In this document: positions 24,336 to 32,549 of the stretch, in pieces
Layout of the letters: each line of letters opens with the position of its first letter
Numbering within the stretch: position 1 is the first letter of the stretch
Assembly (NCBI GenBank): GCA_017511945.1
Contig: JAFWHR010000025.1
Coordinates: 1-35,778 of the forward strand
Length of the DNA: 35,778 nt
Source of the DNA: Bacilli bacterium
GTDB lineage: Bacteria > Bacillota_I > Bacilli_A > RF39 > UBA660
Direction: 5' to 3'
Notes under the pieces: generated by a model
Databases searched by the model: none
The model's input: only the letters and a program-made list of their open reading frames with translations
Told to the model about the DNA's origin: nothing
Program-made: the position numbers and the translations under genes

Positions 24336-26087
24336 ATGAGCATTTTGGATATGAAATTTTTAGGATTTATTGGAATAAAAAGAAAACCAAAAGCACCTTG
24401 GAAAAAATACTATAAAAAGAAATATTTAAACATAATTGTACCAAATGAAAACATATATAATTACTTAGAAAGACATGCATTTAACTATCTAGATAACATC
24501 GCAATAGAATATTATGGAAGTAAAATGACATATAGAAAACTATTAGATAAAATTGATAAGTGCGCTAAAGCATTTAAAAACATCGGAATTAGAAAAGGTG
24601 ATGTAGTATCTATAATATCTGCAAATACACCAGAGGCTATAATAAGTTTTTATGCACTAAATAAAATAGGAGCCGTCGCAAATATGCTTCACCCACTATT
24701 AAGTGAAAATGAGATTAAAAATAATCTAAACAAATATTTGACTGTAGTTATAGTAGCAATTGATATTACATACGAAAAAATAAATAATATCATAGAAGAT
24801 ACTAACGTTTATAAAACGATAATTGTATCAGCAAAAGATTCAATGGATTTCTTAACAAAAATAGTCTATGAAATAACACAAGAAACTAAAATAAAAAAAC
24901 CTATAAATGATAATAAATACATTTACTGGAAAGATTTTATAAATTTAGGAAGTAAAGAAGTCTTAAAAGAAATAAATACCGGAAAAGACTTCCCCGCTGC
25001 AATCATGCAAAGTGGAGGATCTACGGGAAAACCTAAGGGAATTGTACTTTCAAACGGTAACTTCACATCTTCAACCATTCAAGCAAAAATAGCTTTACCA
25101 GAACTAGACGACAAAGATGTAATACTAGGAATTATGCCAATATTTCACGGTTTTGGTCTAGAAGTCAGTATAAATGATGCCCTATGTATCGGTGCAAAAG
25201 TAATAGTAATACCTCAGTTTAAAGCCCAAGAATTTGATAAACTAATAAAAAAATACAAACCGACAGTACTAGTAGGAGTTCCTACCCTATTTGAAGCACT
25301 AACAGACAATAAAAAAATGGAAAATGTAAATTTAAACTACTTAAAATACGTAATTGCTGGGGGAGATTCATTAAATAAAACAAAAGTAGAAAAAATAAAT
25401 AATTTTTTACATGAACATGGTGCCAAAACAAACTTCACACAAGGATTCGGAATGACCGAAGCAGTTGCCGCCGTAAGTCTCGATTTAAAATATGCACCTC
25501 ACCCAGGAACAGTTGGTATACCATGTCCAGGAACATATATAAAAATAGTTAAACCAAATACCGATAAAGAAGTTCCCTATGGAGAAGATGGTGAAATATG
25601 TATAAGTGGACCAACAGTAATGTTAGGTTATTATGATGACGAAAAAGAGACAAATAAAACCCTTAGAATTCACAAAGATGGAAATATATGGCTACATTCT
25701 GGAGATATTGGTTCAATGGATAGTAACGGATTTATAACATATAAACAGAGACTAAAAAGAATGATAATAACATCAGGATACAATGTATATCCAAGTCAGA
25801 TAGAAGAAGTTTTAGAAAAACATCCAGCAGTATTAGACTCATCAGTCATCGGCGTTCCCCATCCTTATAAAAGGGAAATTGCCAAAGCATATATCGCCTT
25901 AAAAAAGGGATATAGAGAAAACAGTACCATAAAAAATGAACTACTTGAACTATGTGAAAAAAACCTTGCAAAATATTCAATACCAAAAGAATGGGAATTT
26001 AGAAATAGTTTGCCAAAAACAATAATAGGAAAAGTAGACTTTAAAAAACTTCAAAAAGAAAATAAAAGAAAAAGAAAAAATGAATAA
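24336..26087 (+). CDS. AMP-dependent acyl-CoA/acyl-ACP synthetase
   Basis: This 583-residue ANL-superfamily enzyme activates a fatty acid with ATP to an acyl-adenylate and passes it to CoA or ACP. It has the phosphate loop QSGGSTGKPKG (225-235), the FTQGFGMTEAVA motif A5-like block, the LHSGDIGSMDSNGFITYKQRLKRMI hinge, and the conserved C-terminal lysine region LPKTIIGKVDFKKL. No transmembrane segment is evident. It follows plsC by four bases and shares its promoter; a terminator at 26201-26229 ends the unit. Neighbour context suggests that it supplies acyl groups to the PlsC-type partner. The exact acyl chain length and acceptor cannot be read. Confidence 0.92.
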   Translation: MSILDMKFLGFIGIKRKPKAPWKKYYKKKYLNIIVPNENIYNYLERHAFNYLDNIAIEYYGSKMTYRKLLDKIDKCAKAFKNIGIRKGDVVSIISANTPEAIISFYALNKIGAVANMLHPLLSENEIKNNLNKYLTVVIVAIDITYEKINNIIEDTNVYKTIIVSAKDSMDFLTKIVYEITQETKIKKPINDNKYIYWKDFINLGSKEVLKEINTGKDFPAAIMQSGGSTGKPKGIVLSNGNFTSSTIQAKIALPELDDKDVILGIMPIFHGFGLEVSINDALCIGAKVIVIPQFKAQEFDKLIKKYKPTVLVGVPTLFEALTDNKKMENVNLNYLKYVIAGGDSLNKTKVEKINNFLHEHGAKTNFTQGFGMTEAVAAVSLDLKYAPHPGTVGIPCPGTYIKIVKPNTDKEVPYGEDGEICISGPTVMLGYYDDEKETNKTLRIHKDGNIWLHSGDIGSMDSNGFITYKQRLKRMIITSGYNVYPSQIEEVLEKHPAVLDSSVIGVPHPYKREIAKAYIALKKGYRENSTIKNELLELCEKNLAKYSIPKEWEFRNSLPKTIIGKVDFKKLQKENKRKRKNE

Positions 26088-26200
26088 TAACTTTAGCTAT
26101 ATACTATTAACACCAATCAAGAGAATAATATTTAAACTATACTATTCATCAAAAATCATAAAGAAAACATCCCCAAATACAGAACTTTAAAAGAAAAACT

Positions 26201-26229
26201 AAATACTCACGTTGTATGAGTATTTTTTT
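26201..26229 (+). terminator. Terminator of plsC-acyl synthetase operon
   Basis: AAATACTCA (26201-26209) pairs perfectly with TGAGTATTT (26217-26225) and is followed by T residues. It lies 113 bases after the synthetase stop and before the DUF368 gene. Confidence 0.8.
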
Positions 26230-26253
26230 ACAAATAAATTCATATATTTTAAT

Positions 26254-27060
26254 ATGAAAAGTACTATTCTATTATTTAAAGGATTTATAATAGGTATGGC
26301 AAAAATTATTCCAGGAGTTTCAGGAGCAGTTTTATCTATCTCACTTGGAATATATGAAAAAATGTTAAATATTTTAGCCCATCCATTAAAACTAAAATTT
26401 AAAGATTTAAAATTCTTAACTACACTACTAATAGGAGCTGGAGGTGGGATTTTAATCTTCTGCACAGCTATACAGTGGTGCTTAGATAAATGGAGATTTG
26501 CAACTACAATGCTCTTTATAGGCTTTATAGTAGGTGGAATGAATGAAATAACTAACGAGTTAAAAGATAAAAACAAATTAAAAAACATTGTAATTCTAAT
26601 AGTATCATTTTCATTAATAATTTATTTAACTAACTTAAAAACAGTATCTGGTGAAAGTAATCACTACTTTATAATGGGAAGTATTGAATCACTAACTACA
26701 ATTATTCCAGGAATCAGCGGAACTGCAATATTCATGGCACTAGGATGGTATGAAAGCGTTCTAAATACAATACACGGAATTTTAACCTTTACCCTTCCAA
26801 TTAACACAGGTATATATTATTTTTCAGGATTTATCATAAGCACTATTTTAATTGCCAAAGTGTTAAGTTACCTATTTAATAACTATAAAGTAGAATCATA
26901 TTATTCAGTAATGGGCTTTATGAGTGGATCATTACTTACAATGATATTAGATTTAATTAAATTAAATTTTAGCACATATGAATTTGTTATAGCCATATTT
27001 CTATTCATATTAGGAGTTATTTCCACAATAAAAATAAATACATTTTTCATCAAAAATTAA
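26254..27060 (+). CDS. DUF368/PopT-family membrane protein, putative polyprenyl-phosphate transporter
   Basis: DUF368 (PopT) proteins are implicated in returning undecaprenyl phosphate across the membrane for cell-wall synthesis. The 268-residue protein is almost entirely membrane helices (about 8-9). It carries the two internally repeated signature blocks GMAKIIPGVSGAVLSISLG (about 11-29) and ESLTTIIPGISGTAIFMALG (about 147-166), characteristic of the family. The ATG at 26254 is chosen because a TTG at 26212 lies inside the upstream terminator; no Shine-Dalgarno sequence is visible. TTTACA-17-TAATAT (26227-26255) overlaps the ATG, so if it is used, translation would have to begin without a normal leader or from a later start. 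The neighbouring lipid genes fit an envelope role. Confidence 0.88.
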   Translation: MKSTILLFKGFIIGMAKIIPGVSGAVLSISLGIYEKMLNILAHPLKLKFKDLKFLTTLLIGAGGGILIFCTAIQWCLDKWRFATTMLFIGFIVGGMNEITNELKDKNKLKNIVILIVSFSLIIYLTNLKTVSGESNHYFIMGSIESLTTIIPGISGTAIFMALGWYESVLNTIHGILTFTLPINTGIYYFSGFIISTILIAKVLSYLFNNYKVESYYSVMGFMSGSLLTMILDLIKLNFSTYEFVIAIFLFILGVISTIKINTFFIKN

Positions 27061-27096
27061 AAAAAATACGCATATATATTTATGAGAGGTGATTAT

Positions 27097-27381
27097 GTGA
27101 ATAAAAAAATACCTAAAGTTTTTCAAAATGAAGTAAATAGCGATGGAAATAATGAAAAAGTATCTTATACAGACAAAAACGAATCAGAAGATACAAATAT
27201 AAATAAAAAAATTGAAAAAATATTTAACTCAAAAGGTTATGTATATAAAGCAGACGTTGATATAAAACTCAAAAGTGGATGGACTAATAAAAGAATTGTC
27301 GGAAGAAATAGTTCAAATCTAATTACTATGGAAAATGAACTAATACCTATAGTAAATATATTAGACATAAAAATGAGATGA
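27097..27381 (+). CDS. Small hypothetical protein, 94 aa
   Basis: Not recognised. The N-terminal half (about 1-45) is hydrophilic and rich in Asn, Lys, Glu and Ser, so probably disordered. The C-terminal half has alternating hydrophobics (YKADVDIKLKSG, RNSSNLITMENELIPI) that suggest a small beta barrel or Sm-like fold, though this is a guess. The GTG at 27097 is preferred over the ATG at 27082 because GAGAGGTGAT lies just before it. It ends in a bidirectional terminator shared with the convergent Cys-rich gene. Confidence 0.72.
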   Translation: MNKKIPKVFQNEVNSDGNNEKVSYTDKNESEDTNINKKIEKIFNSKGYVYKADVDIKLKSGWTNKRIVGRNSSNLITMENELIPIVNILDIKMR

Positions 27382-27398
27382 ACTTATCTCATTTTTAA
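27369..27398. terminator. Bidirectional terminator between two convergent genes
   Basis: AAAATGAGAT (27370-27379) pairs with ATCTCATTTT (27386-27395) across six bases, with A and T tracts on both sides. It ends both the 94-residue gene and the Cys-rich gene. Confidence 0.85.
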
Positions 27399-27899
27399 AT
27401 TTCTAAAAATAGTTTTTAAACAGTAGATAAAAATAGGCAACTTTAAATCATCTAATACTTTTTCTTTAGTTTGAAAAAAATCTGATCTAAGTATCAACCT
27501 TCTAGTAAAAGGAATACATTTTACTACTGGAATTTCACCAAGTTTCAAAGGTTTTAAATTCTTAAGAGCAGTTTTACAATATATTAACTTACATGCAATG
27601 TTCTGAGAAGGACATCCATTCTCAGTAACTATTGGACAGTACATACAGCACCCGTTTATTTTCCCAGTTTTTCTTTGAACAATACACTGATTATCCTTAA
27701 ACATACATAGATCATTTTTATAATATTTATTAATCCATTTAACTGTCTCATCATATACATAATTATATCTTTTATATCGATTTTTTATATTAAGAGCGCA
27801 AACAATTTCATTTAATTCTGGATAATCTGTTTCAAATACGACTCTTTTAAATAAGATAGATCTATATAAAAACAATAACTTTTTACTTCTTATCTTCAT
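27384..27899 (-). CDS. Cysteine-rich hypothetical protein, 171 aa
   Basis: The central region (about 65-110) has eight or more cysteines in the arrangement CMFKDNQC, GCCMYCP, GCPSQNIAC and KLIYC. Such closely spaced cysteines suggest an Fe-S cluster or zinc site. The flanks are basic, with a hydrophobic helix at each end. I do not recognise the family. It overlaps the M19 dipeptidase gene by 17 bases and follows it on the same strand, so the two are cotranslated. A functional link is likely but its nature is unknown. Confidence 0.78.
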   Translation of the reverse strand: MKIRSKKLLFLYRSILFKRVVFETDYPELNEIVCALNIKNRYKRYNYVYDETVKWINKYYKNDLCMFKDNQCIVQRKTGKINGCCMYCPIVTENGCPSQNIACKLIYCKTALKNLKPLKLGEIPVVKCIPFTRRLILRSDFFQTKEKVLDDLKLPIFIYCLKTIFRNLKMR

Positions 27900-28803
27900 T
27901 ACTACAGTTTATTCTTTCATAAATACTTAAAGCATTTTTATACATTATCATATCGACTTCCTCTTTAGAAAACTCCTGTCTCAATAACCTATTTAAATCA
28001 TCTTTAATATTATACTGTTTAAAAGGATTCCCTTCCCTTTCAACCTTTAACTCATCGTAAAATTCTAAATTGTCACTTGCAATACAAACCCTATCTATTC
28101 CCATTACCCCTACCGCATATTTAACATGTTTTAAAAACTCACTTTTAATTACATCATAATCTAAAGAATCAGTAATAAATGGTGGATGCATAACTAATCC
28201 TAAATATCCCCCTACTTCCTTTAAAGCAATTAACTGTTCATATTTCAAATTCCTTGGATTATTACATATATCATAAATGTTAGAATGAGAAGCATAACAA
28301 ATTGAACCCTTATTATTCTTAAGAACATCTATAATACCGTAAAAAGTTTTTTCATTAGCATGAGATAAATCTATCCCCATATTTAAATCTATAGCTTTTT
28401 GAATAAACTCTCTACCAATACTAGTAAGTCCTTTATCAGTTTTAATACCAGAACCATACCTATTTTCATTATTCCAAACTAATAATATTGCCCGTAAACC
28501 TAAATTATAAAGTCGCTCAAGTTCATAAATATCTTTAATATAATCACAGCCTTCTATACTAAAAATAACCTTAGATTTAATATCCAAACTGTTATATATA
28601 TCAACTGATTTCTTAAACATATCATAAACATCAATATCACCAATTATACCAAGTTCATTCTTCATCTCATCTGAATTCATAAAATACAAATTAGCATTTA
28701 AACCAATCAAATTACTATTAACATTATTTATAACTCTATCAATATATTCTTTATTTTTTATTACATATAATATCGTCAGCAAATCATAATGTGTATCATA
28801 CAT
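27883..28803 (-). CDS. Membrane dipeptidase family protein (peptidase M19)
   Basis: M19 enzymes are zinc dipeptidases with a TIM-barrel fold. The 306-residue protein starts MYDTHYDLL with the H5-x-D7 metal pair. It continues with FSIEGCDYI (bridging Glu), LVWNNENRYG, KGLTSIGREFIQKA, DLSHAN (metal His), ASHSN (metal His) and NPRNLKYEQL, the full family signature. There is no signal peptide. The ATG at 28803 has GGAGGGAA upstream. The upstream GTG at 28818 overlaps that ribosome binding site and is rejected. It is coupled to a Cys-rich protein. The protein is shorter than typical animal and Bacillus forms, as is common in gut Firmicutes. Substrate, possibly cell-wall dipeptides, is unknown. Confidence 0.92.
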   Translation of the reverse strand: MYDTHYDLLTILYVIKNKEYIDRVINNVNSNLIGLNANLYFMNSDEMKNELGIIGDIDVYDMFKKSVDIYNSLDIKSKVIFSIEGCDYIKDIYELERLYNLGLRAILLVWNNENRYGSGIKTDKGLTSIGREFIQKAIDLNMGIDLSHANEKTFYGIIDVLKNNKGSICYASHSNIYDICNNPRNLKYEQLIALKEVGGYLGLVMHPPFITDSLDYDVIKSEFLKHVKYAVGVMGIDRVCIASDNLEFYDELKVEREGNPFKQYNIKDDLNRLLRQEFSKEEVDMIMYKNALSIYERINCSNEDKK

Positions 28804-29048
28804 AACTATTCCCTCCACTTTTTTATATTAATAATACCACTAATTTATAATAAATTCTACTTAAAAAAATAAAATAATAGATTAATAACTATATATAAAC
28901 TAAAATACAATAATATAAAATAATAATAGATATATCCTATAGTAAAAAATACTTAAAACATATCCCTTACAATTGAAATAAACTTTAAATTACTTACACA
29001 ACACTTTACATTAAAATACATATTAAATAATTTTATTTGTAAAAAATG

Positions 29049-29057
29049 TGTTATAAT
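29049..29057 (+). promoter_or_regulatory. Extended -10 promoter
   Basis: TGT-TATAAT (29049-29057), 30 bases before the ATG at 29087, with an AGGAGG ribosome binding site between them. No clear -35 is seen. The 28819-29086 gap holds nothing else that I can support. Confidence 0.6.
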
Positions 29058-29086
29058 AAAATCGTAAGAATATAGGAGGAAAAAAT

Positions 29087-29605
29087 ATGGAAAACAAAAG
29101 CACAGGAAAAACTGTAACAATTATTATTTTATTACTTGCAGTATTTGGATTAGGAGGGTATATTGTTTATGATAAAGTTACTTCAAATGATAAAACTATA
29201 AAACTAAAAAATGAAATTAAATCTTTGAAAACCGAGATTAAACAGGCAAAAGATTTAACCAAATCAGAAAATAGTAGTACTAAAAAAATAAATGAAAATC
29301 AAAATTTGAGTTGTTCTGAAATTGTTAAAGGAAGTAAATATGTCGTTGAAAATAGTGGAAATGACGGTTCTGACGGTGGACCAGTTACTGAAAAAACTTC
29401 GATAACATTTGGAAATGATAACACAGCTACTCTAGTGGAAGGCACTATGGGTAATGGAGGAAATTATTCAATTGATGGTAGTGTTATTACTTTTGGACTT
29501 GTAGGAGAAAATAAAACATATGCAATTATTTCACAAGACTGTAAAACCATATATACAGTTGACACTCAAATGGACCCTGCCGTAAAAATATATGAAAAAA
29601 AATAA
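29087..29605 (+). CDS. Single-TM surface protein with coiled coil, 172 aa
   Basis: A short cytoplasmic head (MENKSTGKTV) is followed by one membrane helix (about 10-30). A Lys/Glu-rich coiled coil (about 35-60) and a Ser/Asn linker come next, and then an extracellular beta-rich domain (about 75-170). That domain has two cysteines (C76, C149 by position) that could form a disulphide. The repeated GNDG/GNGG turns and VEG/IDG strands resemble a small lipocalin-like sandwich, but I do not recognise it. It has a good promoter, AGGAGG and its own terminator. Its target is likely outside the membrane. Confidence 0.78.
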   Translation: MENKSTGKTVTIIILLLAVFGLGGYIVYDKVTSNDKTIKLKNEIKSLKTEIKQAKDLTKSENSSTKKINENQNLSCSEIVKGSKYVVENSGNDGSDGGPVTEKTSITFGNDNTATLVEGTMGNGGNYSIDGSVITFGLVGENKTYAIISQDCKTIYTVDTQMDPAVKIYEKK

Positions 29606-29657
29606 AAATAATCCTCTAAAAATATTTATGATATAATCTTTATATAATTACACTAAA

Positions 29658-29684
29658 AAAGTCTTGAGAAATCAAGGCTTTTTA
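29658..29684. terminator. Bidirectional terminator between the surface protein and the tRNA pair
   Basis: AGTCTTGA (29660-29667) and TCAAGGCT (29672-29679) form a stem with a GAAA loop; T tracts lie on both sides. It can end the plus-strand gene and the minus-strand tRNA transcript. Confidence 0.8.
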
Positions 29685-29693
29685 AATTCTAAG

Positions 29694-29770
29694 TGGTCGG
29701 GGAAACAGGATTTGAACCTGCAACTCCTACATCCCAAATGTAGTGCTCTACCAAATTGAACTATTCCCCG
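29694..29770 (-). tRNA. tRNA-Pro(TGG)
   Basis: Full cloverleaf on the minus strand: acceptor CGGGGAA/TTCCCCG, anticodon loop TTTGGGA (TGG), T arm GCAGG-TTCAAAT-CCTGT. CCA is encoded. It follows tRNA-Arg closely. Confidence 0.95.
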
Positions 29771-29775
29771 GTAAC

Positions 29776-29852
29776 TGGCGCGTCCAGCAAGAGTCGAACT
29801 CGCAACCTTTTGATCCGTAGTCAAACGCTCTATCCAATTGAGCTATGGACGC
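29776..29852 (-). tRNA. tRNA-Arg(ACG)
   Basis: Full cloverleaf on the minus strand: acceptor GCGTCCA/TGGACGC, anticodon loop CTACGGA (ACG, to be read as ICG), T arm GCGAG-TTCGACT-CTTGC. CCA is encoded. Confidence 0.95.
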
Positions 29853-29962
29853 AATAACGTGAGAACTAACTATTGCCACACATAAAATAATGTCAAATAA
29901 GACATATATAATGTACCACTTTTTCATTATCAAGTCAATAACATTTACTATAAAAATATGCT

Positions 29963-29988
29963 AAAAAAAGTAGAAATATATCTACTTT
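29963..29988 (-). terminator. Terminator of the CotF-like operon
   Basis: On the minus strand AAAGTAGA/TCTACTTT (29981-29988 with 29967-29974) is followed by T residues. It overlaps the stop of the CotF-like gene. Confidence 0.7.
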
Positions 29989-30221
29989 AACTTATTTAAC
30001 GTATCGTTAATGATACTAGTTTGTACATTTTCCACAGTATACCAACCATATTTAACCATCTCATCATAAGTAGAAGCCTGTGAAGATAATATTTTATTCA
30101 AAGAATTTAAAAGTAATTTCCTAACATCTTTATTAGAACTTTCCAAAGTACCATGTACATACACCTCAACAGTACTCTTTAAAACTAAAAGATAGTTTTC
30201 CATTAAAAGCTTATCATCCAT
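29982..30221 (-). CDS. CotF-family spore coat protein, 79 aa
   Basis: A small helical protein with the CotF-domain pattern: MDDKLLMENYLLVLKSTVEVYVHG, then TLESSNKDVRKLLLNSLNKIL and the tail typical of the family, YDEMVKYGWYTVENV. CotF proteins belong to the spore coat. The ATG at 30221 overlaps the end of the upstream small gene by eight bases, so both are cotranslated. Expected expression is in the mother cell during sporulation, which is family knowledge; no sigma-specific promoter was identified. Confidence 0.85.
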   Translation of the reverse strand: MDDKLLMENYLLVLKSTVEVYVHGTLESSNKDVRKLLLNSLNKILSSQASTYDEMVKYGWYTVENVQTSIINDTLNKLK

Positions 30222-30405
30222 TAGACTTCACCTCCAATAGTTCAATTAAATGCACTTTAATATCACTGTGAATATCAACTTCATTTTTAAAAAAAGAAAT
30301 TAAATTTTCATCATTTAAATTACTTATAGTATTATTTATTATAGATATAATACTGTCCTCATGCCTAATCGCATCTTCTAAGTAAGATAGTTCTTTTTGC
30401 GTCAT
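30214..30405 (-). CDS. Small CotF-operon partner, likely spore coat protein, 63 aa
   Basis: The ATG at 30405 follows GGGAGG; earlier in-frame starts lack it. The peptide has two helices (TQKELSYLEDAIRHED and ISIINNTISNLNDENLISFF) followed by a His/Lys-containing tail. The helical hairpin resembles the other half of CotF-type proteins, and the overlap with the CotF-like gene supports a joint coat role. Sequence alone is too short for a firm name. Confidence 0.7.
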   Translation of the reverse strand: MTQKELSYLEDAIRHEDSIISIINNTISNLNDENLISFFKNEVDIHSDIKVHLIELLEVKSNG

Positions 30406-30439
30406 ATCAATTCCTCCCCGTATTATTATGAACAAAAAT

Positions 30440-30480
30440 AAAAAAAATAAACTGCGAAAAGCAAAAACTTTACGCAGTAA
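30440..30480 (-). terminator. Terminator of the CmpB-like gene
   Basis: On the minus strand ACTGCG-TAAAG (30468-30478) pairs with CTTTTCGCAGT (30451-30461), followed by a T-rich run. Confidence 0.8.
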
Positions 30481-30489
30481 TCAAAATAG

Positions 30490-31146
30490 TTATTTTCTCT
30501 TAAAATTAAACCTGACATCCGGAAAAGCCTTTAAAACTCTGCTAAAAGATACTGACTTCTCCTCTAAAACTTTTTTAACCTTCTTAGAAACTTCTTCAGT
30601 ATAATCCTTTTTTAAAGAATCAGCAGATAACTTAAGTTTAGTTATTATATTACAAGATAAAACAATATCAATACACAAAATAAGTAAAATAATAAAATCT
30701 ATATTTAAAACAATCCCTTTACCAAGCATCTCAATATACTTTAGAAAAAAAGGGTTAAAATAGTTTATAACAAAAAATCCACCTACACCAAATAATAATG
30801 AAGAACCAAGCCAAACTCTACCATTGAGATTAAAAGGCAAATGAGAATAATCCCACCATCTTGCTTTAAAAATTTTTTCCATAAAATAATTGACAATATA
30901 CTCTAAAAAAGTACCTATAAATGCAGATGATATTATCAAACTAAACATACTGTCAGAAACTGGGCATAAAATAGTTATAAAAACCGCACCAAAACCCCAT
31001 ATTGGAATAATAGGTCCAATTAAAAAACCCCTATTGATAAATTTTCCTTTCTTAATAAATTCGAGAAAAACTTCAAAACACCATCCTAAAAAAGAATATA
31101 TCAAAAATAGAGAAAAATATTTAGAAAATTCATAAACAAAATCCAT
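30490..31146 (-). CDS. CmpB-family membrane protein (putative ABC-transporter type IV)
   Basis: The protein has 218 residues with about five to six membrane helices. It shows the family signature YSFLGWCFEVFLEFIKKGKFINRGFL-type opening (residues about 17-42), then PIIPIWGFGAV, SAFIGTFLEYIVNYFMEKIF and ARWWDYSHLPFNLNGRVWL. These are typical of PF06541 proteins, common in Firmicutes and of uncertain role; no ATPase partner is nearby. The ATG at 31146 follows TTAGGTGGATAGTA. Earlier ATG codons lack a ribosome binding site. Divergent from the patatin-like gene. Confidence 0.88.
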   Translation of the reverse strand: MDFVYEFSKYFSLFLIYSFLGWCFEVFLEFIKKGKFINRGFLIGPIIPIWGFGAVFITILCPVSDSMFSLIISSAFIGTFLEYIVNYFMEKIFKARWWDYSHLPFNLNGRVWLGSSLLFGVGGFFVINYFNPFFLKYIEMLGKGIVLNIDFIILLILCIDIVLSCNIITKLKLSADSLKKDYTEEVSKKVKKVLEEKSVSFSRVLKAFPDVRFNFKRK

Positions 31147-31243
31147 TACTATCCACCTAACATAATTGTACATCACTTATTCTAAAATGTCCACTTTTAA
31201 AATGACAAAAATAATAGTATAATTAAATTAGGAGCTGATAATC

Positions 31244-32500
31244 GTGGAAAAATTAGGTCTTGTACTATCAGGCGGTGGATCTAAGGGCTCATATGAAATA
31301 GGAGTCTATAAAGCATTAAAAAAATTAAAGATAAAACCAGATATAGTAACAGGTACGTCTATAGGAGCTATTAATGGAATATTTATAACTCAAAAGCAAC
31401 TATTAAAAGCAATATACTTTTGGAGAAATGTAGACTTTGAAAAAATGTATAGAGAGGAAGATTTCCCAAAAATGAAAGATCCAGAACTAAAAAAAGTATA
31501 TGCCCAGTATATAAAAACTTTTATTAGTGAAGGTGGAATGGATGTATCTAAAATTGAAAAAATATTTAGTAAAGTTTTTAATCCAAAAAAGTTTTTCAAA
31601 TCAGATATTGATTATGGATTAGTAACGTATAATTGGACAAAGAAAAAACCAGTAATCATGAAAAAAAAAGACTTAACAAAAGAAAACACAAAAAGTTATG
31701 TCCTAGCCTCATCAGCGTGCTACCCCGCATATAAACCTTATATAATAGATGGAGAATCATACATAGATGGAGGATATCATGACAACATACCAATTAATCT
31801 CGCAATAGAAATGGGCGCAACTAAAATAATTGCAGTAGATCTAAGAGCTATAGGATTAAAAAAAAGAATAAAAGATAAATCAATAGAAGTAACATATATT
31901 GCTCCTAGAAATAAAATAGGATCATTCCTAGTATTTGAAACAAATCAAGCTAAAAGAGGAATAAAACTTGGTTATAATGATACAATGAAAACGTTTAATG
32001 AATTAGATGGTAATAAATTTACCTTCAAAAAAGGAAATTTAGTAAAGAACTACAATAAATATAATGACATATATGAAGATATATTAAATGATATATTTAA
32101 AGGATCAAATAATATAATAATTAATAGAATTTTTAAATCACCTACTTTTAAAGAGATAATAAATAGAAAAACGCTATATAAAAGTTTTAACAACATAGTA
32201 GAAAAATCAGGTGAGATATTTAAATTTGATGATAGTAATATTTACAATATAAAATCATACAATAAAGGACTTATCAATAACCTATCAAACACAGAACCGA
32301 TAAATATTGATTTAATAGTCGAAAAACTAAAAAATAAAGAATTAAAAAAAGTTATAGATTCCAGAAAAATAACTAAATATTTTTATAATTCAATTAATTC
32401 AAAAGACAAAAGTATGATTAAATTCATACCACTATTTAGAACTGAATTCTTATCCGCTCTATACATATACACAGTAAAAAATGAAAATGAAACATATTAA
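31244..32500 (+). CDS. Patatin-like phospholipase
   Basis: A Ser-Asp dyad lipid acyl hydrolase. The 418-residue protein has the oxyanion motif GGGSKG (10-15), the nucleophile elbow GTSIG (37-41, S39) and the catalytic Asp in DGGYHDN (D175). No signal peptide is seen, so it is intracellular, as in most RssA-type bacterial members. About 200 residues after the catalytic part are Lys/Asn-rich and helical and were not recognised. The GTG start has AGGAGCTG upstream, and a TATAAT box lies at 31218-31223. A bidirectional terminator follows. Phospholipid turnover would fit with the plsC-synthetase pair in the window, which is inference. Confidence 0.92.
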   Translation: MEKLGLVLSGGGSKGSYEIGVYKALKKLKIKPDIVTGTSIGAINGIFITQKQLLKAIYFWRNVDFEKMYREEDFPKMKDPELKKVYAQYIKTFISEGGMDVSKIEKIFSKVFNPKKFFKSDIDYGLVTYNWTKKKPVIMKKKDLTKENTKSYVLASSACYPAYKPYIIDGESYIDGGYHDNIPINLAIEMGATKIIAVDLRAIGLKKRIKDKSIEVTYIAPRNKIGSFLVFETNQAKRGIKLGYNDTMKTFNELDGNKFTFKKGNLVKNYNKYNDIYEDILNDIFKGSNNIIINRIFKSPTFKEIINRKTLYKSFNNIVEKSGEIFKFDDSNIYNIKSYNKGLINNLSNTEPINIDLIVEKLKNKELKKVIDSRKITKYFYNSINSKDKSMIKFIPLFRTEFLSALYIYTVKNENETY

Positions 32501-32503
32501 AAA

Positions 32504-32540
32504 AAAGACCACTTTATAATTAGTTATAAAGTAGTTTTTT
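32504..32540. terminator. Bidirectional terminator
   Basis: ACTTTATAA (32511-32519) pairs with TTATAAAGT (32524-32532), extended by outer pairs; A and T tracts lie on both sides. It separates the convergent patatin-like and CotY/Z-like genes. Confidence 0.85.
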
Positions 32541-32549
32541 TATCTAAAG

